Notes under the pieces: generated by a model
Seen by the model: only the letters and a program-made list of their open reading frames with translations
Database searches by the model: none
What the model was told of the DNA's origin: nothing
Assembly: GCA_951213105.1 (NCBI GenBank)
Contig: OX578136.1
Span: 71,216,230-71,280,229, forward strand
From: Amaurobius ferox
Taxonomy: Eukaryota; Arthropoda; Arachnida; Araneae; Amaurobiidae
DNA length: 64,000 nucleotides
Direction of reading: 5' to 3'
Made by a program: the position numbers and the translations under genes
Shown: piece after piece, positions 1 to 12,017 of the stretch
Numbering within the stretch: position 1 is the stretch's first letter
How the letters are laid out: each line of letters starts with the position of its first letter

Positions 1-654
1 AATTTTACGAGCGGGTCAGTGGTGAAACAGCATTGGAGCCATTTTTTGCAGCTTAAATTGACAAAGCTAAAATGGCAACCAGAAACAGAATTGAGCGAGA
101 ATAATAATTGAATTTACAGAATGAATCGGAACTATTTGTACAAACTTTAACGGGAGTTATAGAACACTAAATCAAACAATTTTTTGGATGTATATCCACA
201 GACGTCTCACTTTGGTGTTAAAAGGCGCTGTTGGGCCGCGTGAAAATAGGCTATTTTTCGCAGTCGTCATTCAGAACATGAACTGTACTTTTAAAATAGA
301 GCATTTCACAAATACTGATATGATTCTGGTTCCATACAACGCTGTAGTTGTGGAGGAAAGTCTGCACGGGAAAGACTGCACGCAGGTCTGCATGTGAAGG
401 TTTGCACATGTGGAGGAAGGTCTGCAGGTGCACGTGCATATACAATGATAATTCCGTACGTCTAAAAACAGCGTGAACTATTAAACATTTTATATATATG
501 ATATAATGAATGTGATGGTTTTGTATATAAATTAATTGGAGTTCGCCTTCAATTATTTCCATTACCAACCTTGAAACGCTAAAAACCCTAACATGTTGGT
601 TGCTGGATTATGGTCAATTGTGAGTCTGAAAATGCAACCGAAATGAGTTGTGCT
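1..654. other. AT-rich stretch without recognisable gene
   Basis: Reading frames here are short and match no family I know. There is a local duplication of a TGTGGAGGAA(A/G)GTCTGCA-like phrase around 350-430, giving purine-rich repeats of about 60 bp. Nothing else is seen. Confidence 0.5.
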
Positions 655-785
655 ACGTAGAGAAAGGATGGTACAGTCCATCTGGTTGACACACTCATTA
701 GGTTCCAGTTTAAATTGTGTGGCTCTCTCCCTGCCATTCAAAATTATATCTTATACCTTCGAGAAGGTCAGATGATCCAGGTAGT
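655..785 (+). repeat. Degenerate SINE body, same family as 55.2 and 56.9 kb
   Basis: The stretch from GGTACAGTCCAT through TTTAAATTGTGTGGC to ACCTTCGAGAAGGTCAGATG lines up by eye with the 3' half of the tRNA-derived SINEs at 55168-55470 and 56917-57210, which read GTACGGTCCATG, CTAAATTGGGTGGC and ACCTTCGGGTAGGTCAGACG. The tRNA-like head is not recognisable here, so this is an old or 5'-truncated copy. Confidence 0.55.
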
Positions 786-1097
786 ATTGCTGATAAGCTT
801 CTAGCGTATGGGGCTGTAAATGGAAATGGAAGATCAGCTGTAAATTTGGACCTATAAATTAAACAGCAGGTATTCCGTTTCCATTGAAAGCCACATATAT
901 ATGATAGATGCATATCGTATACTTTAGCAATGCTACGTGTTGCACGCATAAAATCAGCGTTGCATACAAAAATGGTTGAAAACAGACAATTTCCGAGCAC
1001 TCTAACAGCGCCAAAGAGTGACGGCTGCTTACATACATTGTAAAGAATCTTGTTGACCCAACCGTGAATAGAACCACGGATCTTCGTACTAACCAGG

Positions 1098-1400
1098 CAA
1101 AACTTTATGGTTGAGCTATTGGGATGGAATTGCAAGCTGTTATCGTCAAAGTTGACTATGCATTCTCCTCCCTCTAATGTTAGATTGACGTGCAAATGAC
1201 AATCTGATTGCCCACTCACTGCTTATCTCCCCTCTCAGTATACCAGGTGTCCACTGAATCCTTGCTAGCCGTACTAGGGTAACTTTCAGACCACCGACAT
1301 TAGAGCTTTAACCTGCAGGGTTAATTTACTCGGGCGTTGAGCTACAGGGATCGAATTGCAAGCTCTCATCATCGAAGTGGAAAACAACTTGTTTTAGTGC
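1098..1400 (-). repeat. Two partial copies of tRNA-related repeat family T
   Basis: On the minus strand, about 1325-1392 and 1103-1165 carry the head phrase (G)AGAGCTTGCAATTCGATCCC followed by GTAGCTCAACG, the A-box part seen in the fuller copies at 18.3 and 21.85 kb. The stretch 1240-1335 matches the 3' flank of the 18.3-kb copy (AACCCTGTAG ... GGATTCGGTGG). The internal B-box part is missing, so these are deletion derivatives. A minus-strand frame of 169 codons at 710-1219 crosses these repeats and resembles no known protein. Confidence 0.55.
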
Positions 1401-2352
1401 TCCCTATCTCCCATTATAGTTTTTACAGTCTTTCGGATCACCCTGTAGTGAATGAGTTAATTCAAGTAAGTTGCTAACAGAAGTGATCTGAGTAGCAAGA
1501 GCAGTAATATGTTTTGCGTTGCTGGAATGATGGAAAATAAAGTAAAAAAATGATGTTCACCTGAATTGGAGGGTATTGCTTGACGACTGCCTCTAAACCA
1601 TGGCAAATGTCGTGTGGTGTCAAAATTTATAACTTGAAGAATATTCTGTAAATAATAATTACAAAAGTGTAGGTCTTCACCGCACCTAATCGTATACGAT
1701 AAGATCAAGTGTATTAGAAATAATTGAAATCATTACTAAAGTTAACTAAGTACAGTTCAACACTCTTAGCAAATCGGAACCTCCCGAATTAATATTTCAA
1801 TAATAATATTTAAATGATTATTATTTTTAATAATTGATTTTAGCTATTGAATAAATATTATGCTAATTGTTAAACTTGGTCATCATTGACTTTTTCTGAC
1901 TTTTTTTCCTTACAGCGTAGTCAGGTTAATAACTCTTTGAATATAGATAACAGTATATCCTTTATGTGGGTATCTTCTTGTAATGTTGAAGGACATGCGG
2001 CCCAATCTTTAAAGTTAAATGTTTGGGTGTTTATTGATTTAATCCACAAATATTTAAATTAATGAGTATAGCCACCACACCGTTCAAGTGTTTTCATGCT
2101 ATTCAAATTTAATTTAGCAACTTTCTTTTCTTTTAAGAACCTCGAGATTGAACCTCAATTGAAAAAATTTCATTTTAGTTTAAATAAGTGTCACACATCT
2201 TAATCTATAGGTTTTTCTCGAAATATTCATTAAATAGCCATTTAAATTAAGAATTTCATTTCCATATCATTAAAATGAATCATCGCTAACTTCAGAACAT
2301 TCACACATGCTTGAAATATAATTATTCATTCAAGTATATGGGTAAATAGTTA
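1401..2352. other. AT-rich stretch, nothing recognised
   Basis: Very AT-rich DNA with no frame of note. No terminal repeat, microsatellite or tRNA-like box is visible. Confidence 0.5.
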
Positions 2353-3204
2353 CACAAGGGAAAAAAAATCTGATGTGAGTAGCACATGACTTTCTCTGCA
2401 GACTCAAATTCATATTTTCTTTATTTCTTTAATAATTCATTAGATTGAGTTAAATTGAACCAAATAACATTAAACTTGCGTTTTTAATTCAATTTTTGTT
2501 TTTATTTTTTAATTGGACATTTTTCCAAAATCGGCGTAACAAAAATTCAAGGAATCTCAAATATCTTGAGAACAGTTAGAACTAAAGTATAAGGAAGTGC
2601 GTTATATGCTTTTTCTCTTCAAAAACTGAGTATAAAACAAGAATTTAATTGATACACTTGAGCTTACACTACTTAGTCTGTTTTTTAGATTTTGGCGATT
2701 TTGGCGGTCATTTCGTACAAAAAGGCGAGTTTTGCTTTTCCGAATCGTACCAAATTTTAATGAAAACCGGAGTATCTAACAAGTAACTTATCTACCAAAT
2801 TTTGTGAAATTTGGTCAATTAGTATTTTAGCTAGAGAGGATAAATGAAATTTTTACGGTTTTACGGTTTTAACGGTTTTAAAATTTTGCCATTTCGCAAA
2901 AAAAGGCGGGTTCTGTTTTTACAAATCATACCAAAAACTAATCAACACCAGGGTCACATTCAAGTGACTCACCTACCAAATTTTATGAAATTCAGTCCAT
3001 TAGTTTTTGAGTTAGAGTGGATGAATTCATTTCACAGGCACACAGACAGACATACAGACAGACACACAGACGTCACGCTAAAAATAGTTTTTTTGTATTC
3101 TAGAAGTCTCGAAACGTGTAGATCCGTCGAAAACTAGGGTTGCGATTTTTGACATGATTCCAGTACTTTCCCTATACATTACCAGGTATTGCAGGGAAAG
3201 TAAA
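2353..3204 (+). repeat. Dispersed repeat family F1, copy 1
   Basis: Begins with AATCTGATGTGAGTAGCACATGA and ACTTTCTCTGC, runs through a block with GGCGATTTTGGCGG and TTTCGCAAAAAAAGGCGGG, then a (CACA/CAGA)n tract near 3039-3072, a CTCGAAACGTGTAGATC motif, and ends in a foldback ACTTTCCC...GGGAAAGT. It has no coding capacity I recognise. The conserved ends, internal microsatellite and copies in both orientations suggest a non-autonomous transposon, but the superfamily is unclear. Confidence 0.6.
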
Positions 3205-3966
3205 AATCTGATGTGAGCAGCACATGACTTTCCCTGCAGACTTATATTAACGTTCACTTTATTTCAATTAAATTTATTTCACTTTTAATTCAATTTTCGT
3301 TCTCATTTGGTAACCTGGCTAATTTTCAAAGGTGGCGTAGGGAAAGTACGAAAAACTAAAATATCTCGAGAACGGCTAGTCCTAGTGTAATGGGGTTGGT
3401 CTTATTCTTTTCGTCTTTAAAAATTACGTATTAAATCAGCATTTAATGGATGTATTTGAGTATACCCAGTTCTTTAGTTTAGATTTGGACGATTTTTGCG
3501 GGCTATTTTGCAAAAAAAGGCAGGTCATTTTTTTCGAATCATACCAAAATCTAATCAGCATCAGGGTAACCCACAAGTGACTCATCTAACGAATTTTTTG
3601 AAATTCGGTCCATTAGTTTTTCAGTTAGAGTGGATACAAGCTTTTGCGGGCCATTTCGCAAAAAAGGCGGGTTCTTTTATTCCGAATCGTACCCAAAACT
3701 AATCGGCACCAGACTCGCTCACAAGTAACTTACCTACCAAATTTTGTGAAATTCGGTCGATTAGTTTTTTAGTTAGAGTGGATACAAAATCTGCACAGAC
3801 ACACAGACAGACACACAGACACACACACAGACGTTACGCTAAAAATAGTTTTTTCGTATTCTAGAGGTCTCGAAACGTATAGATCCGTCGAAAACTCGAG
3901 ATGCGATTTTCGGCATGATTCCAGTACTTTCCCTATACATTACCATGTATTGCAGGGAAAGTAAAA
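3205..3966 (+). repeat. Dispersed repeat family F1, copy 2, in tandem with copy 1
   Basis: It repeats the order of copy 1: the CTGATGTGAGCAGCACATGA start, an 'arms-length' GGCGG block that is itself duplicated (about 3495-3530 and 3640-3680), CACAGACACACAGACAGACA near 3800, then CGAAAACTCGAGATGCGAT and the ACTTTCCC/GGGAAAGT end hairpin at about 3930-3962. At the junction with copy 1, 3191-3201 and 3227-3237 form a perfect 11-bp inverted repeat. Confidence 0.6.
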
Positions 3967-4990
3967 AATAGCCGGGGAATTTAGTAGGTTTCTGTAACGA
4001 CCTCTTTAACACTTTTTATCCCACAGATACTTTGTATATTCTGTCATGACAAGTAGCTAGTAATTACTCTTTCTCTAAAAGTCATGTTATCGCTATTGAA
4101 GTAAACATAATAGAACGCTTTTGGTCCGATACTTTCATTAGCGGTTACTTACGCTTCCATTCACCATCAGATCTGAATATGAATGGGGAAACTTTATCAC
4201 GTGTTCTAAGATTCCCAAAGATATCTGATACAAATTAAGGGCGCATTCTTCTTTACGCTGCGAGGCTTCAATATTTGTGCTAATGATTTCTAATGATTTC
4301 GCAGCGAAGGAGGGTAGAAGATTATATGACTTTGTAATATTTTGGGATTTTGCAAGTTATTTTCAAATGCAACGAAAATATTTGTTTATATCGCAGAACT
4401 AGTTTAAAGTAGAACTAGTATTGCAGAACTAGTATCGCAGAACTAGTCTAAATTAAAGTGTCATCGTTAATATTTTACTTGGCGAAAAACCTAAATGTAT
4501 AATCATGTATATCCAATACATTTGTTAAATTTTTTTTTAGTTTTGTAATTTTATTTATTTATTTATTTTTTAGAAAATAAATTGGCAAATGCTGAATTGT
4601 TGTTATGTTTGTGCAACGATTCAAATAAAATCATTTTAATTCATTTATTAATATTACTGTTATTTCATTTAGTTAAAAAAACTCTAGATAAAATTAATAT
4701 TTATTCAGCATTGTCATGATAAGTATTTAGTCCGTTAAAGTGCCGAAAATTGTTTCATTTCTTAAATAACCTAGGTAATCTGAAAATTACCTACTAGGCA
4801 CTCGTTAAAGTGAATATAAGATCTTTGCTGGAACAACAGCAACGTTTCTAAGGAATCAAGTTAATACAATCAAACAATTAACAAATTAGTTGATAGAATC
4901 AATTAAAAAACTATAATACAAAGAATCAAAGAGTTTAAAATATTATTACAATTAAGGAAATGAATTTGCAAAACATGTGATAAAATTATG
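3967..4990. other. AT-rich stretch with one F2 copy and a small minisatellite
   Basis: Apart from the F2 repeat at 4040-4240 there is a short tandem array at about 4391-4447, four degenerate copies of a CGCAGAACTAGT phrase, and an ATTT-rich tract near 4548-4570. No gene is seen. Confidence 0.5.
4040..4240 (+). repeat. Dispersed repeat family F2, copy 1
   Basis: About 200 bp from GTCATGACAAGTAGC to ATCTGATACAAATTAAGG. Related copies lie at 5810-6010 (plus) and 17885-18092 (minus). Shared landmarks in order are TAATTACT, GTTATCGCTATTGAAGT, CATAATAGAA, GCTTCCATTCAC and CTGAATATGAATGG. Confidence 0.55.
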
Positions 4991-4991
4991 C

Positions 4992-5318
4992 TTACTTATT
5001 AGTGCAATCTAAAGATTGGTGACACTTTGAATTACATAGAAATTGGTTTTTGCGACAAGCACACCTATTTGTGGTATATTTAGATTTGCAGTCACATTTT
5101 CTGAAACCCTGCCCAGTACCAAGGGATTGTTTTATTGCTGTTTGACGTAAAGATATTTCTACAGCAGGGACATCTTCTTTCGTTAAAAATCTCTCTTTGC
5201 AAACACTGAATTCAGATTTTGCATACAATTGTTTTAAAATACACATTTTAGTATCAAGTTTATAAAAGCCATCCTCTGTTTTACAAACTTTTGAACTTTA
5301 ACGATACGAAAGCCGTTA
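4992..5318 (-). pseudogene. Cysteine-rich C-terminal fragment of a KRBA2-like (integrase-derived) protein
   Basis: A minus-strand frame, open from just inside 5318 to the stop at 4992, encodes about 108 residues. Its start has no ATG; the first Met is at about 5246. The C-terminal part reads GTGQGFRKCDC, then NRCACRK, then CNSKCHQSLDCTNK: a CxC...CxC...CxxxCH...C series. I know this pattern from the tail of KRAB-A-domain-containing-protein-2-like proteins, which are derived from transposon integrases and occur in many arthropod genomes. The upstream residues CKTEDGFYKL and ILKQLYAKSEF also fit that family. No integrase core is visible nearby, so this is a terminal exon or, more likely, a pseudogene fragment. 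A partial tandem copy follows at 5347-5500. The family call rests on memory of motifs. Confidence 0.5.
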
Positions 5319-5346
5319 ATGTGCACAAAAATTATTATGTGCACAA

Positions 5347-5500
5347 ATCTTTCGTTAAAAATCTCTCTTTGTAAACACTGAATTCAGATTTTGCATACAA
5401 TTCTTTTAAAATATCCGTTTTAGTACCAAGTTTATCAAAGTCATCCTCTGTTTTACAAACTTTTGAACTTTAACGTTACGGAAGTCGTTAATGTGCACAT
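5347..5500 (-). repeat. Partial tandem duplicate of the cysteine-rich fragment
   Basis: The stretch from CTTTCGTTAAAAATCTCTC to AACTTTAACG repeats 5177-5310 at an offset of about 171 bp with a few substitutions. It covers only the upstream part of the frame, without the cysteine block. Unequal tandem duplication is the simplest origin. Confidence 0.65.
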
Positions 5501-5712
5501 TACCTCGGTAAAATGCGGAAAACTCTTGATTCCGCACGTTAACGGAACAAATAAGTTAATTTGCAAATCAGCTAGGTAATGTGCACATTACCGGTTTCGA
5601 GCTTTAGCGGTAACATATACAGTACTTCCATTGATGCAGTCAGTAAACATTTGATCAGAACCAGGTTCTATTCCATGTCTCGATATAATATTTATTTCTA
5701 GTATTCTTTATT

Positions 5713-5753
5713 ACAGTTTACACTGCCATTTGAACAATAGCAGTGTAAACTGT
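5713..5753. repeat. Perfect 14-bp stem hairpin
   Basis: ACAGTTTACACTGC and GCAGTGTAAACTGT are exact reverse complements separated by 13 bp. It lies in otherwise AT-rich DNA about 60 bp before an F2 copy. It might be the remains of a foldback element; no promoter or gene is near. Confidence 0.7.
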
Positions 5754-5809
5754 TGAAATTAAAAAAATGGATACATTCTTATTACGTTAATTTCACATAA
5801 TTTTAGTAC

Positions 5810-6010
5810 ATTCTTTCATGATAAGTTGCCCTTAATTACACTTGCATTGAAAGACTTCACGATTGAAATGAGCATAATAGAAAACTTTTAGTTCGATGCT
5901 TTTAATTAGTAGTTACTTAATCTGACATTCTCCACCAGATCTGAATATGAATGGGAAAGCTCTATCACGTACTTCATCAGAAAGTTATCTGACTCAAATA
6001 AGGACACTGT
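5810..6010 (+). repeat. Dispersed repeat family F2, copy 2
   Basis: Follows the landmarks of the 4.04-kb copy: TCATGATAAGTTGCC, AGCATAATAGAAAAC, CACCAGATCTGAATATGAATG (shortened phrase) and AGTTATCTGACTCAAATAAGG. It is more diverged in its first half. Confidence 0.5.
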
Positions 6011-7289
6011 TTTCTTTAAGAAGTAAGATCTAAACACGTTTCGGAATAGTTTCTAAATGAACTTACATAGTGAAAGTAGGAGTGCATCCTGATATAATTG
6101 ATAAAACTAATAATATTTTCTTTTAAACGTATCTATCATTCAAGTATATCAAAAGATTAAATCAACAAAATTACCTTCGAAAAATGCATCCAAAGTAGTA
6201 AATATCGGTATTATTATTTAATATTCAACCATGCACTTATTTAGAACTAACTATTTATTTAGTTTAAGGTCGATTTCAGAACTAAAGTTTGCCAGATATT
6301 TTTATCGCACTATACTGAACTTTTAATTGAATATAATAACATAATAACAAGTGTTTACTGTAAAATATTCCTATATATTTATTTATTCCATAGGAGAAGT
6401 TAGTTATTTACTGTTAGTTAATAGACTATTTTTCAAATCAAGAACCAGGTTAATAAAGCATTCGGCGACTTGGCAATTCGACTGAAATATTTGTTCACTA
6501 GCCTTCAGTTCTATAGCCACAGGTTTTCATTCACAGGGGCTATAAACCAAGGCGAATGGCTTAGTTATCAAATGCCTGGCATTTGTATATATATAAATAA
6601 ATAAATAAACAAATATTCCAAGGTCATATATCGTAATTCCATGCCGATTAATAGAGAACTTTCCTATAATAGAACGGCGAACTCTATTGCAAATATTAGT
6701 GTTTGTAGATTTACTATAAGAGCTCTCTCTACAGAACGAGGCAGAACTACAAACAATAACATCTTATTACTTAGAATTTCATATTATCATTATACTATAT
6801 ATATGAGCCATATAATGCCTTTGTAAACGTATAACACAAAATTGCCAATCAGAACTAATTTATTTGTAGGCCAAAATATCTATATTTTTGAACGTTCAGC
6901 ATAAACTGTAAAATAATGTTATCTGCACACCTTTAAAATGCAATTTTTGGTCAAAATATCGATTTTCAGATATTTTTGCAATTTCAAAACTCGATTTTTT
7001 ATCTTTCGAATTCCGTTTTAATTTTGTTGCTAACTTATTTCAAAACCAGAGTTACATCTGTTTTAAAAAGTCCTTTTCATCGCTTTTGAGAACCGATAGT
7101 GCCTTTCGGCAAACCGGAAGTCTTCTAAAATGTTTTTTAACTTTGGTGTTTTTTATAAAAGACATTGGAATAAGACTCTGTGAAAAAAAATGCACACAAA
7201 TTAAACCTTTAAGATTTAAAAAATTATTTAAAATGTAGCTGGCAACATGATTTTTGTTATTTTGTTTCTAGCAGGAAAAAGAAAAAATA
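6011..7289. other. AT-rich stretch without recognisable gene
   Basis: Short frames only. A TATATATATAAATAAATAAATA-like simple tract lies near 6585-6610 and runs of diffuse repeats near 6900-7200. No family recognised. Confidence 0.5.
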
Positions 7290-8104
7290 TGATATGGGCA
7301 ACACATGACTTTCCTTATATAATGCAATGAATTTACTACTTTTACAGTGAAAAAATTTTTTTATTCTTATAGTAGATACTTATATTCGTTCCAAGATATT
7401 GCATTTTCTTCAATTAGTCGTCATTTTCATTGATTTAGCGTCATTTTTATCAATTCGGCGAGATTTTTTTTAATTTGGCAACAATTAAAAATGTCGCCAG
7501 GTTGGTGACATTCCGCCAAATTTGTCGCCAAAATCTCGCCAAGCGTTATGGATGGAGAAATAAGTTGATTTTACAGCAGATAAATGCCTATTGGCGTTCA
7601 AATACAAAAATATTACTCAAAGTATCTTTTTTCATGAATGGAACGAGCTAGATCCACGAGAATAATGTCACCAAATTTATCGCATGATATTACATATGAA
7701 AAATGAACATGTTTCACAATAAGAAATATTTTTTTTTATTTTATATAACTTTTTGATAATTTTTTTGAAAAATGTGCAATATCTCAAGAACGGTTCATGT
7801 TAGCGTTCTAAAATGTATGTTAATCGTTTTCTAATGAAAAATTACATAAGAGATGTATATTTGCATAACTTTATTAGCGGTTTTGATTTTTTGACGATTT
7901 TTTCAAAATTTCACTCGGAAATTTAGGGAGGTTCTGAACATTCGATTGCATATAAAACAATAGCTTCCAGTGTTTACGGATTGTGATTTTTGTACCAAAT
8001 ATTGTTCGAATCGGTTCTTTCGTTCGTTAGTTACTCCACAGACTTACTGACACACACACACACAGACACACACATACTTTCACACACACACAGACACACA
8101 CATA

Positions 8105-8140
<36 letters not shown>

Positions 8141-8277
8141 GAGAGAGATCACTTCAAATATGCTTGATTCGTGATCAGGGCTGCTTGAAACGTGCTCTCC
8201 CGTCGAAAACTCGAATTCGAATTTTCGATCCTGTCACAATACATTCTTGATACATTATGTATATAAGGATAGTAAAA
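7290..8277 (+). repeat. Dispersed repeat family F1, longer subtype
   Basis: Starts at GGGCAACACATGACTTTCCTT, carries the GGCGAGATT / TCGCCAAAATCTCGCC block near 7455-7545, a (CA)n tract at about 8049-8135, then CGAAAACTCGAATTCG and ends at TATATAAGGATAGTAAAAA. Minus-strand relatives lie at 49125-53200 and 58725-59440, which helps define both ends. Confidence 0.65.
8049..8135 (+). repeat. (CA)n microsatellite inside the F1 copy
   Basis: Interrupted CA/CAGA repeats, with two internal copies of a CATACTTTCACACAC phrase. Its place in the F1 consensus is shared with the other copies, so it is part of the repeat. Confidence 0.85.
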
Positions 8278-9626
8278 ATATCAAAGTTTACATTGATTCC
8301 CATGCTTATTTATGTGTGATCCAAACTTTTATTGTGCAAATTAATTAATCATTATTTATTTTCATTTTTTTCTTATTTGGTCAAAAGTGCACAGTGGAAA
8401 CATAAAAGCCAGTTTTACGGTAATCGTTTGCTATTCAAAACAATATTCTACTTCTTTAATAAGGCAATATAAACAAAAATTGACTACTCATAGAGGAAAA
8501 ACTGTTTTTGATTTAAAAGTGAGTGTTTATAATTCAAGGGCATTTTAGACATTAATTTATATCATTTTGAGTGATAAATGTGTTTTAATGCTATGTTCGG
8601 CCTTTCCTCAAATCAAGTTATGTCATCCTTCTCCTTCTCCCAAACATCATATATCAAAAAGTTGTTCATGAAATGCCTTGGAATTTTTCACCAATAATCT
8701 TAGAATGCGTATAACAGCCTTATACTATACTCAAAGTTATAGATTAATTACTGCGAAGCCCGCATACAGCGGAATTGCAAAGTACAGGGATAATATTCGT
8801 TATAACATATATTTGCAATAACCGATAAAATTTAGATATGGTATATACAGGTACAATTGGATTTTGATGTATGAAGTTTTTATATCTGCATAGAGTGTGA
8901 ACTACATTTCCATTCGAGAATTTCCTATGTGTTATTACAAAACATTCTGTATCTTCACATTTATTCAGAATATTACACAGTTAATAATCGAAATCCAAGA
9001 TAAGGTTATTATTATCACTATTAAATTTACAGATTTTAAAAATATTGGATAGTTAAGTTTTCATGTTTTGCAGAAGTATAAATCTTTTAGAATTTTTCCT
9101 TATTTTACGTTCTCATACATAGTACTGAGAAAGTATTGTTTTCACGGAAATTTTCGATTTCAAGATATTGATGCCAATATATGACTTGAGACCTCTTGAA
9201 AACAGTTTAGCTATATTTGGAGGGACGTCCGTCTGTCTAATAGATGTATGTGATCGATCACTTTTATACACGAAACAGCCACAAATACTAATGGATTTTC
9301 ATGAAACTTTGTATCTAGCTTTGTTATCTAAAACTCCAGAACTAAGTAGAATTTTTTTTTACATTCGAGAGAAAATTTCGAAATTTATTCGAAATTTCAC
9401 ATTTTTTTCAACATGGCAGTGTAGGACAGAATTTGGCACAATCATACATAAAAGGATTGATATAAGTCTCGAAGATCACAAGACTTAAACGTTTTAATAA
9501 TTGGTACGAAAAATAGCCGCGATACAATTGTCTTTGTTCATGACGTCATTCGCCTAACCTTGAGGGCCAAGTTACCCCCCGGGGGTACATTCAAGTATGG
9601 TATCAATCGAAATTTTTTGCATGTCC
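8278..9626. other. Unannotated stretch left of the MULE
   Basis: No gene recognised. A frame of 106 codons at 9168-9488 has no familiar motif; its DNA contains GGGACGTCCGTCTGTCTAAT, reminiscent of dispersed arthropod repeats. A C/G run lies at about 9575-9585. Confidence 0.4.
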
Positions 9627-10250
9627 TTTAAGGGGGCATAGGACCTTTAAACCTTCAAAAAATCGATTTTTCAATTTTATTTTATTCTGAATATTTGAAC
9701 ATTTCTGAACACTGTGCAAAAAACCGCATTCAAAAATTCGCTTTATTTCTAAAGTAATGAGCTTTTATGCAACATACACTTTTGAAAAATTTTTCATGTC
9801 AGCCATCGCCGCCATTTTTAAAGGGACATCACTGTTTGTTTATGTTTGCAGTTTGCTGATGTGTCACGTAAATCTCATACTTTTTCCACCACCATGTCTT
9901 AATTATTTATTTAATTATTTCTATAGCAGTAGGAAGGCAACTACTCACCTCTACTGAACTGCTCAGCCCAGTTTGTTTATATTCTAGCGCTGTTAACTTG
10001 TTTACAACGTGGAGAATTTCTTCTGAGTTTCGCAATTTCTTTTCATTATATTTTCTTACTTTTTACGATTGATTTTCTGCATTTATGTTGTTTAAGCATA
10101 AGAACTTTGAACTAAAATACAGTTAATCTATTTTATAAGTATGCATTACAAACTTTTTCAGGTTTGCATATTTATTTGTGTAAACTTCAACTTACAAGAC
10201 TGTTTGGTGCAATTTTTTAATATAAACTTTTTGATTTTTGCTTTCTAATA

Positions 10251-11891
10251 ATGGATACACCGGCAACTAAATCTCGTTCTGGTAAAAGAATTAAAAGAAG
10301 GCGTTTTCAAGGAAATATGTATGTAATTAAAAACAAAAACAATCCGAAAGTGTTCGAACGGCAAAATGTTGATTCTACGCCTAAGCTAAGTGCTTCAAGT
10401 AAAAAACTGTTCAGCTCAAAAGATGAACTTTCAGTTGATAAGTCATATATTTCATCTGAAGAACATGAATATAGAGTGGTTAATATATCCGTACTTTTCA
10501 AGGAGCTTGCAAATGTTTTGTGCTGTAAAATATGTCATGGAACAATAAATATACTTGAAAAATCTTCAATGGGTTTAGCATCCACATTTCTTGTATATTG
10601 TGATAGCTGTGATGAACTAAAGTCTGTGAAAAATACAAAAATGCCGGGTGTTAAGAAAAATATTCCAGAAATAAACAGAAGAGCTGTGTTTTCTATGCGA
10701 TGTATAGGACAGGGTTTATCGGCTTTATCTACTTTTTGTTCTACTATGGGTCTTCCAGCGCCTGTTTCTCAGAAATCATATAATCGGAGCAGAAAGCGGG
10801 AAAGTTATTGAAACCGAAGTAATGTCTTCTTTTTGTAAAGGTTGCAACAGCTATAGAAGTAAGAAAAGTGGCCCTCGGTATGAAAAGTGGAAAAGGAATC
10901 ATAAAATAGTGTGTTCAAAAAACCATTCGGGTAGTGCCGGAAAAATGGAATGTGATGGAATGTTACGCATATTCAACAGATCAATTGAAGATTCATGGTG
11001 TTCGGTACAAATTCATGGTGTTCGGTACAAATTTTATATTGGTGATGGTGATACGAAAACATTTTCACAAATATCGAATAGCAAACCATATGGAAATGAA
11101 ATAGCGGTTGAAAAACTTGAATGCACAGGTCACATTCAAAAAAGGATGGGAACTCGTTTGAGAAAGCTGAAAACCCAGATGGCTGGAAAGAAGCTATCAG
11201 ATGGAAAGACAATTGGAGGAAAGGGCCGGCTGACGGAAGTCAATATTCAAAAATTGACTTCCTACTATGGAAATGCAATTCGTGGAAACAAAAATGATTT
11301 GTTTAAAATGCGACAAAGCATATGGGCTGTATGGATGCATATGGTATCCTCTGAAAGTGATCCACAACACTTTTTTTGTCCTAAGGGACCAAATACTTGG
11401 TGTAATTACAACCATGCAGCATACTCGAACACAGTATCAAACTTCAAGCATAAGAAATCCCTCCCAAAATCTGTCATGGAGTTGGTAAACCAATATTTAA
11501 AGACCTTTCAGACCCAAATCTATTGAAACGCTGTCTTGGAGGGAGAACTCAAAATCCTAATGAGTCTTTAAACTCCCTCATATGGAAATATTGCCCGAAA
11601 AATATAAATACTGGGAGAGAAATTGCACAAATAGCAACAAATATTGCCAGTATAACATTCAATGATGGTGGTAACGGTATAATAAAAATTATGAATGCTT
11701 TAAATTTGAGTATAAACAGAAATTTACTAAATGTTTTACATCTGAGTGATAAGAAACGGATACACGAAGCAGATTTTCGAGCCTCTAGCAGTACATATGA
11801 AGTTCGAAAAGCTCGTAAAAGGCAGAAAACATTTGATTTTCAACGACAAGAGGAAGAGAAAGGAATTACTTATGCGTCTGGTGCATTTTGA
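10251..11891 (+). pseudogene. MULE transposase pseudogene with an internal deletion and frameshift
   Basis: Three consecutive frames form one decayed transposase. The first (10251-10811, 186 codons) starts with a basic stretch SGKRIKRRRF and includes CCKICHG and CDSCDE, a probable zinc ribbon. The second (10822-11526, 234 codons; homology begins about 20 bp earlier in the same frame) has FCKGC, NHSGSAGKME, YIGDGDTK, KLECTGHIQKRMGTRLR and CPKGPNTWCNY. The third (11523-11891) has RTQNPNESLNSLIW and CPKNINTG. These match, in order, the conserved parts of Mutator-like transposases common in arthropods. Between frames one and two the segment that normally carries the first catalytic Asp (a VSxDGTW-like motif) is absent, so the enzyme cannot be active. 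A further frameshift lies near 11480-11490. A 20-bp direct duplication (about 11002-11041) sits just upstream of the GDGD motif. Confidence 0.85.
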
Positions 11892-12017
11892 TGCTACATT
11901 AGATATAACGCAGGATGTATTATAAACTACAGCCAAACATTAATTAGCCGAACTGCGATAACTCTGAATATATACTGAATATAACTGTGAATATATTTTT
12001 AAACTTAAAAGCGGGTT

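Noticed and set aside
710..1219. 169-codon minus-strand frame as a gene
   Set aside because: It runs through SINE body and family-T repeat sequence and shows no known motif.
8049..8135. Histidine/threonine-rich peptide
   Set aside because: It is a (CA)n tract within a dispersed repeat.
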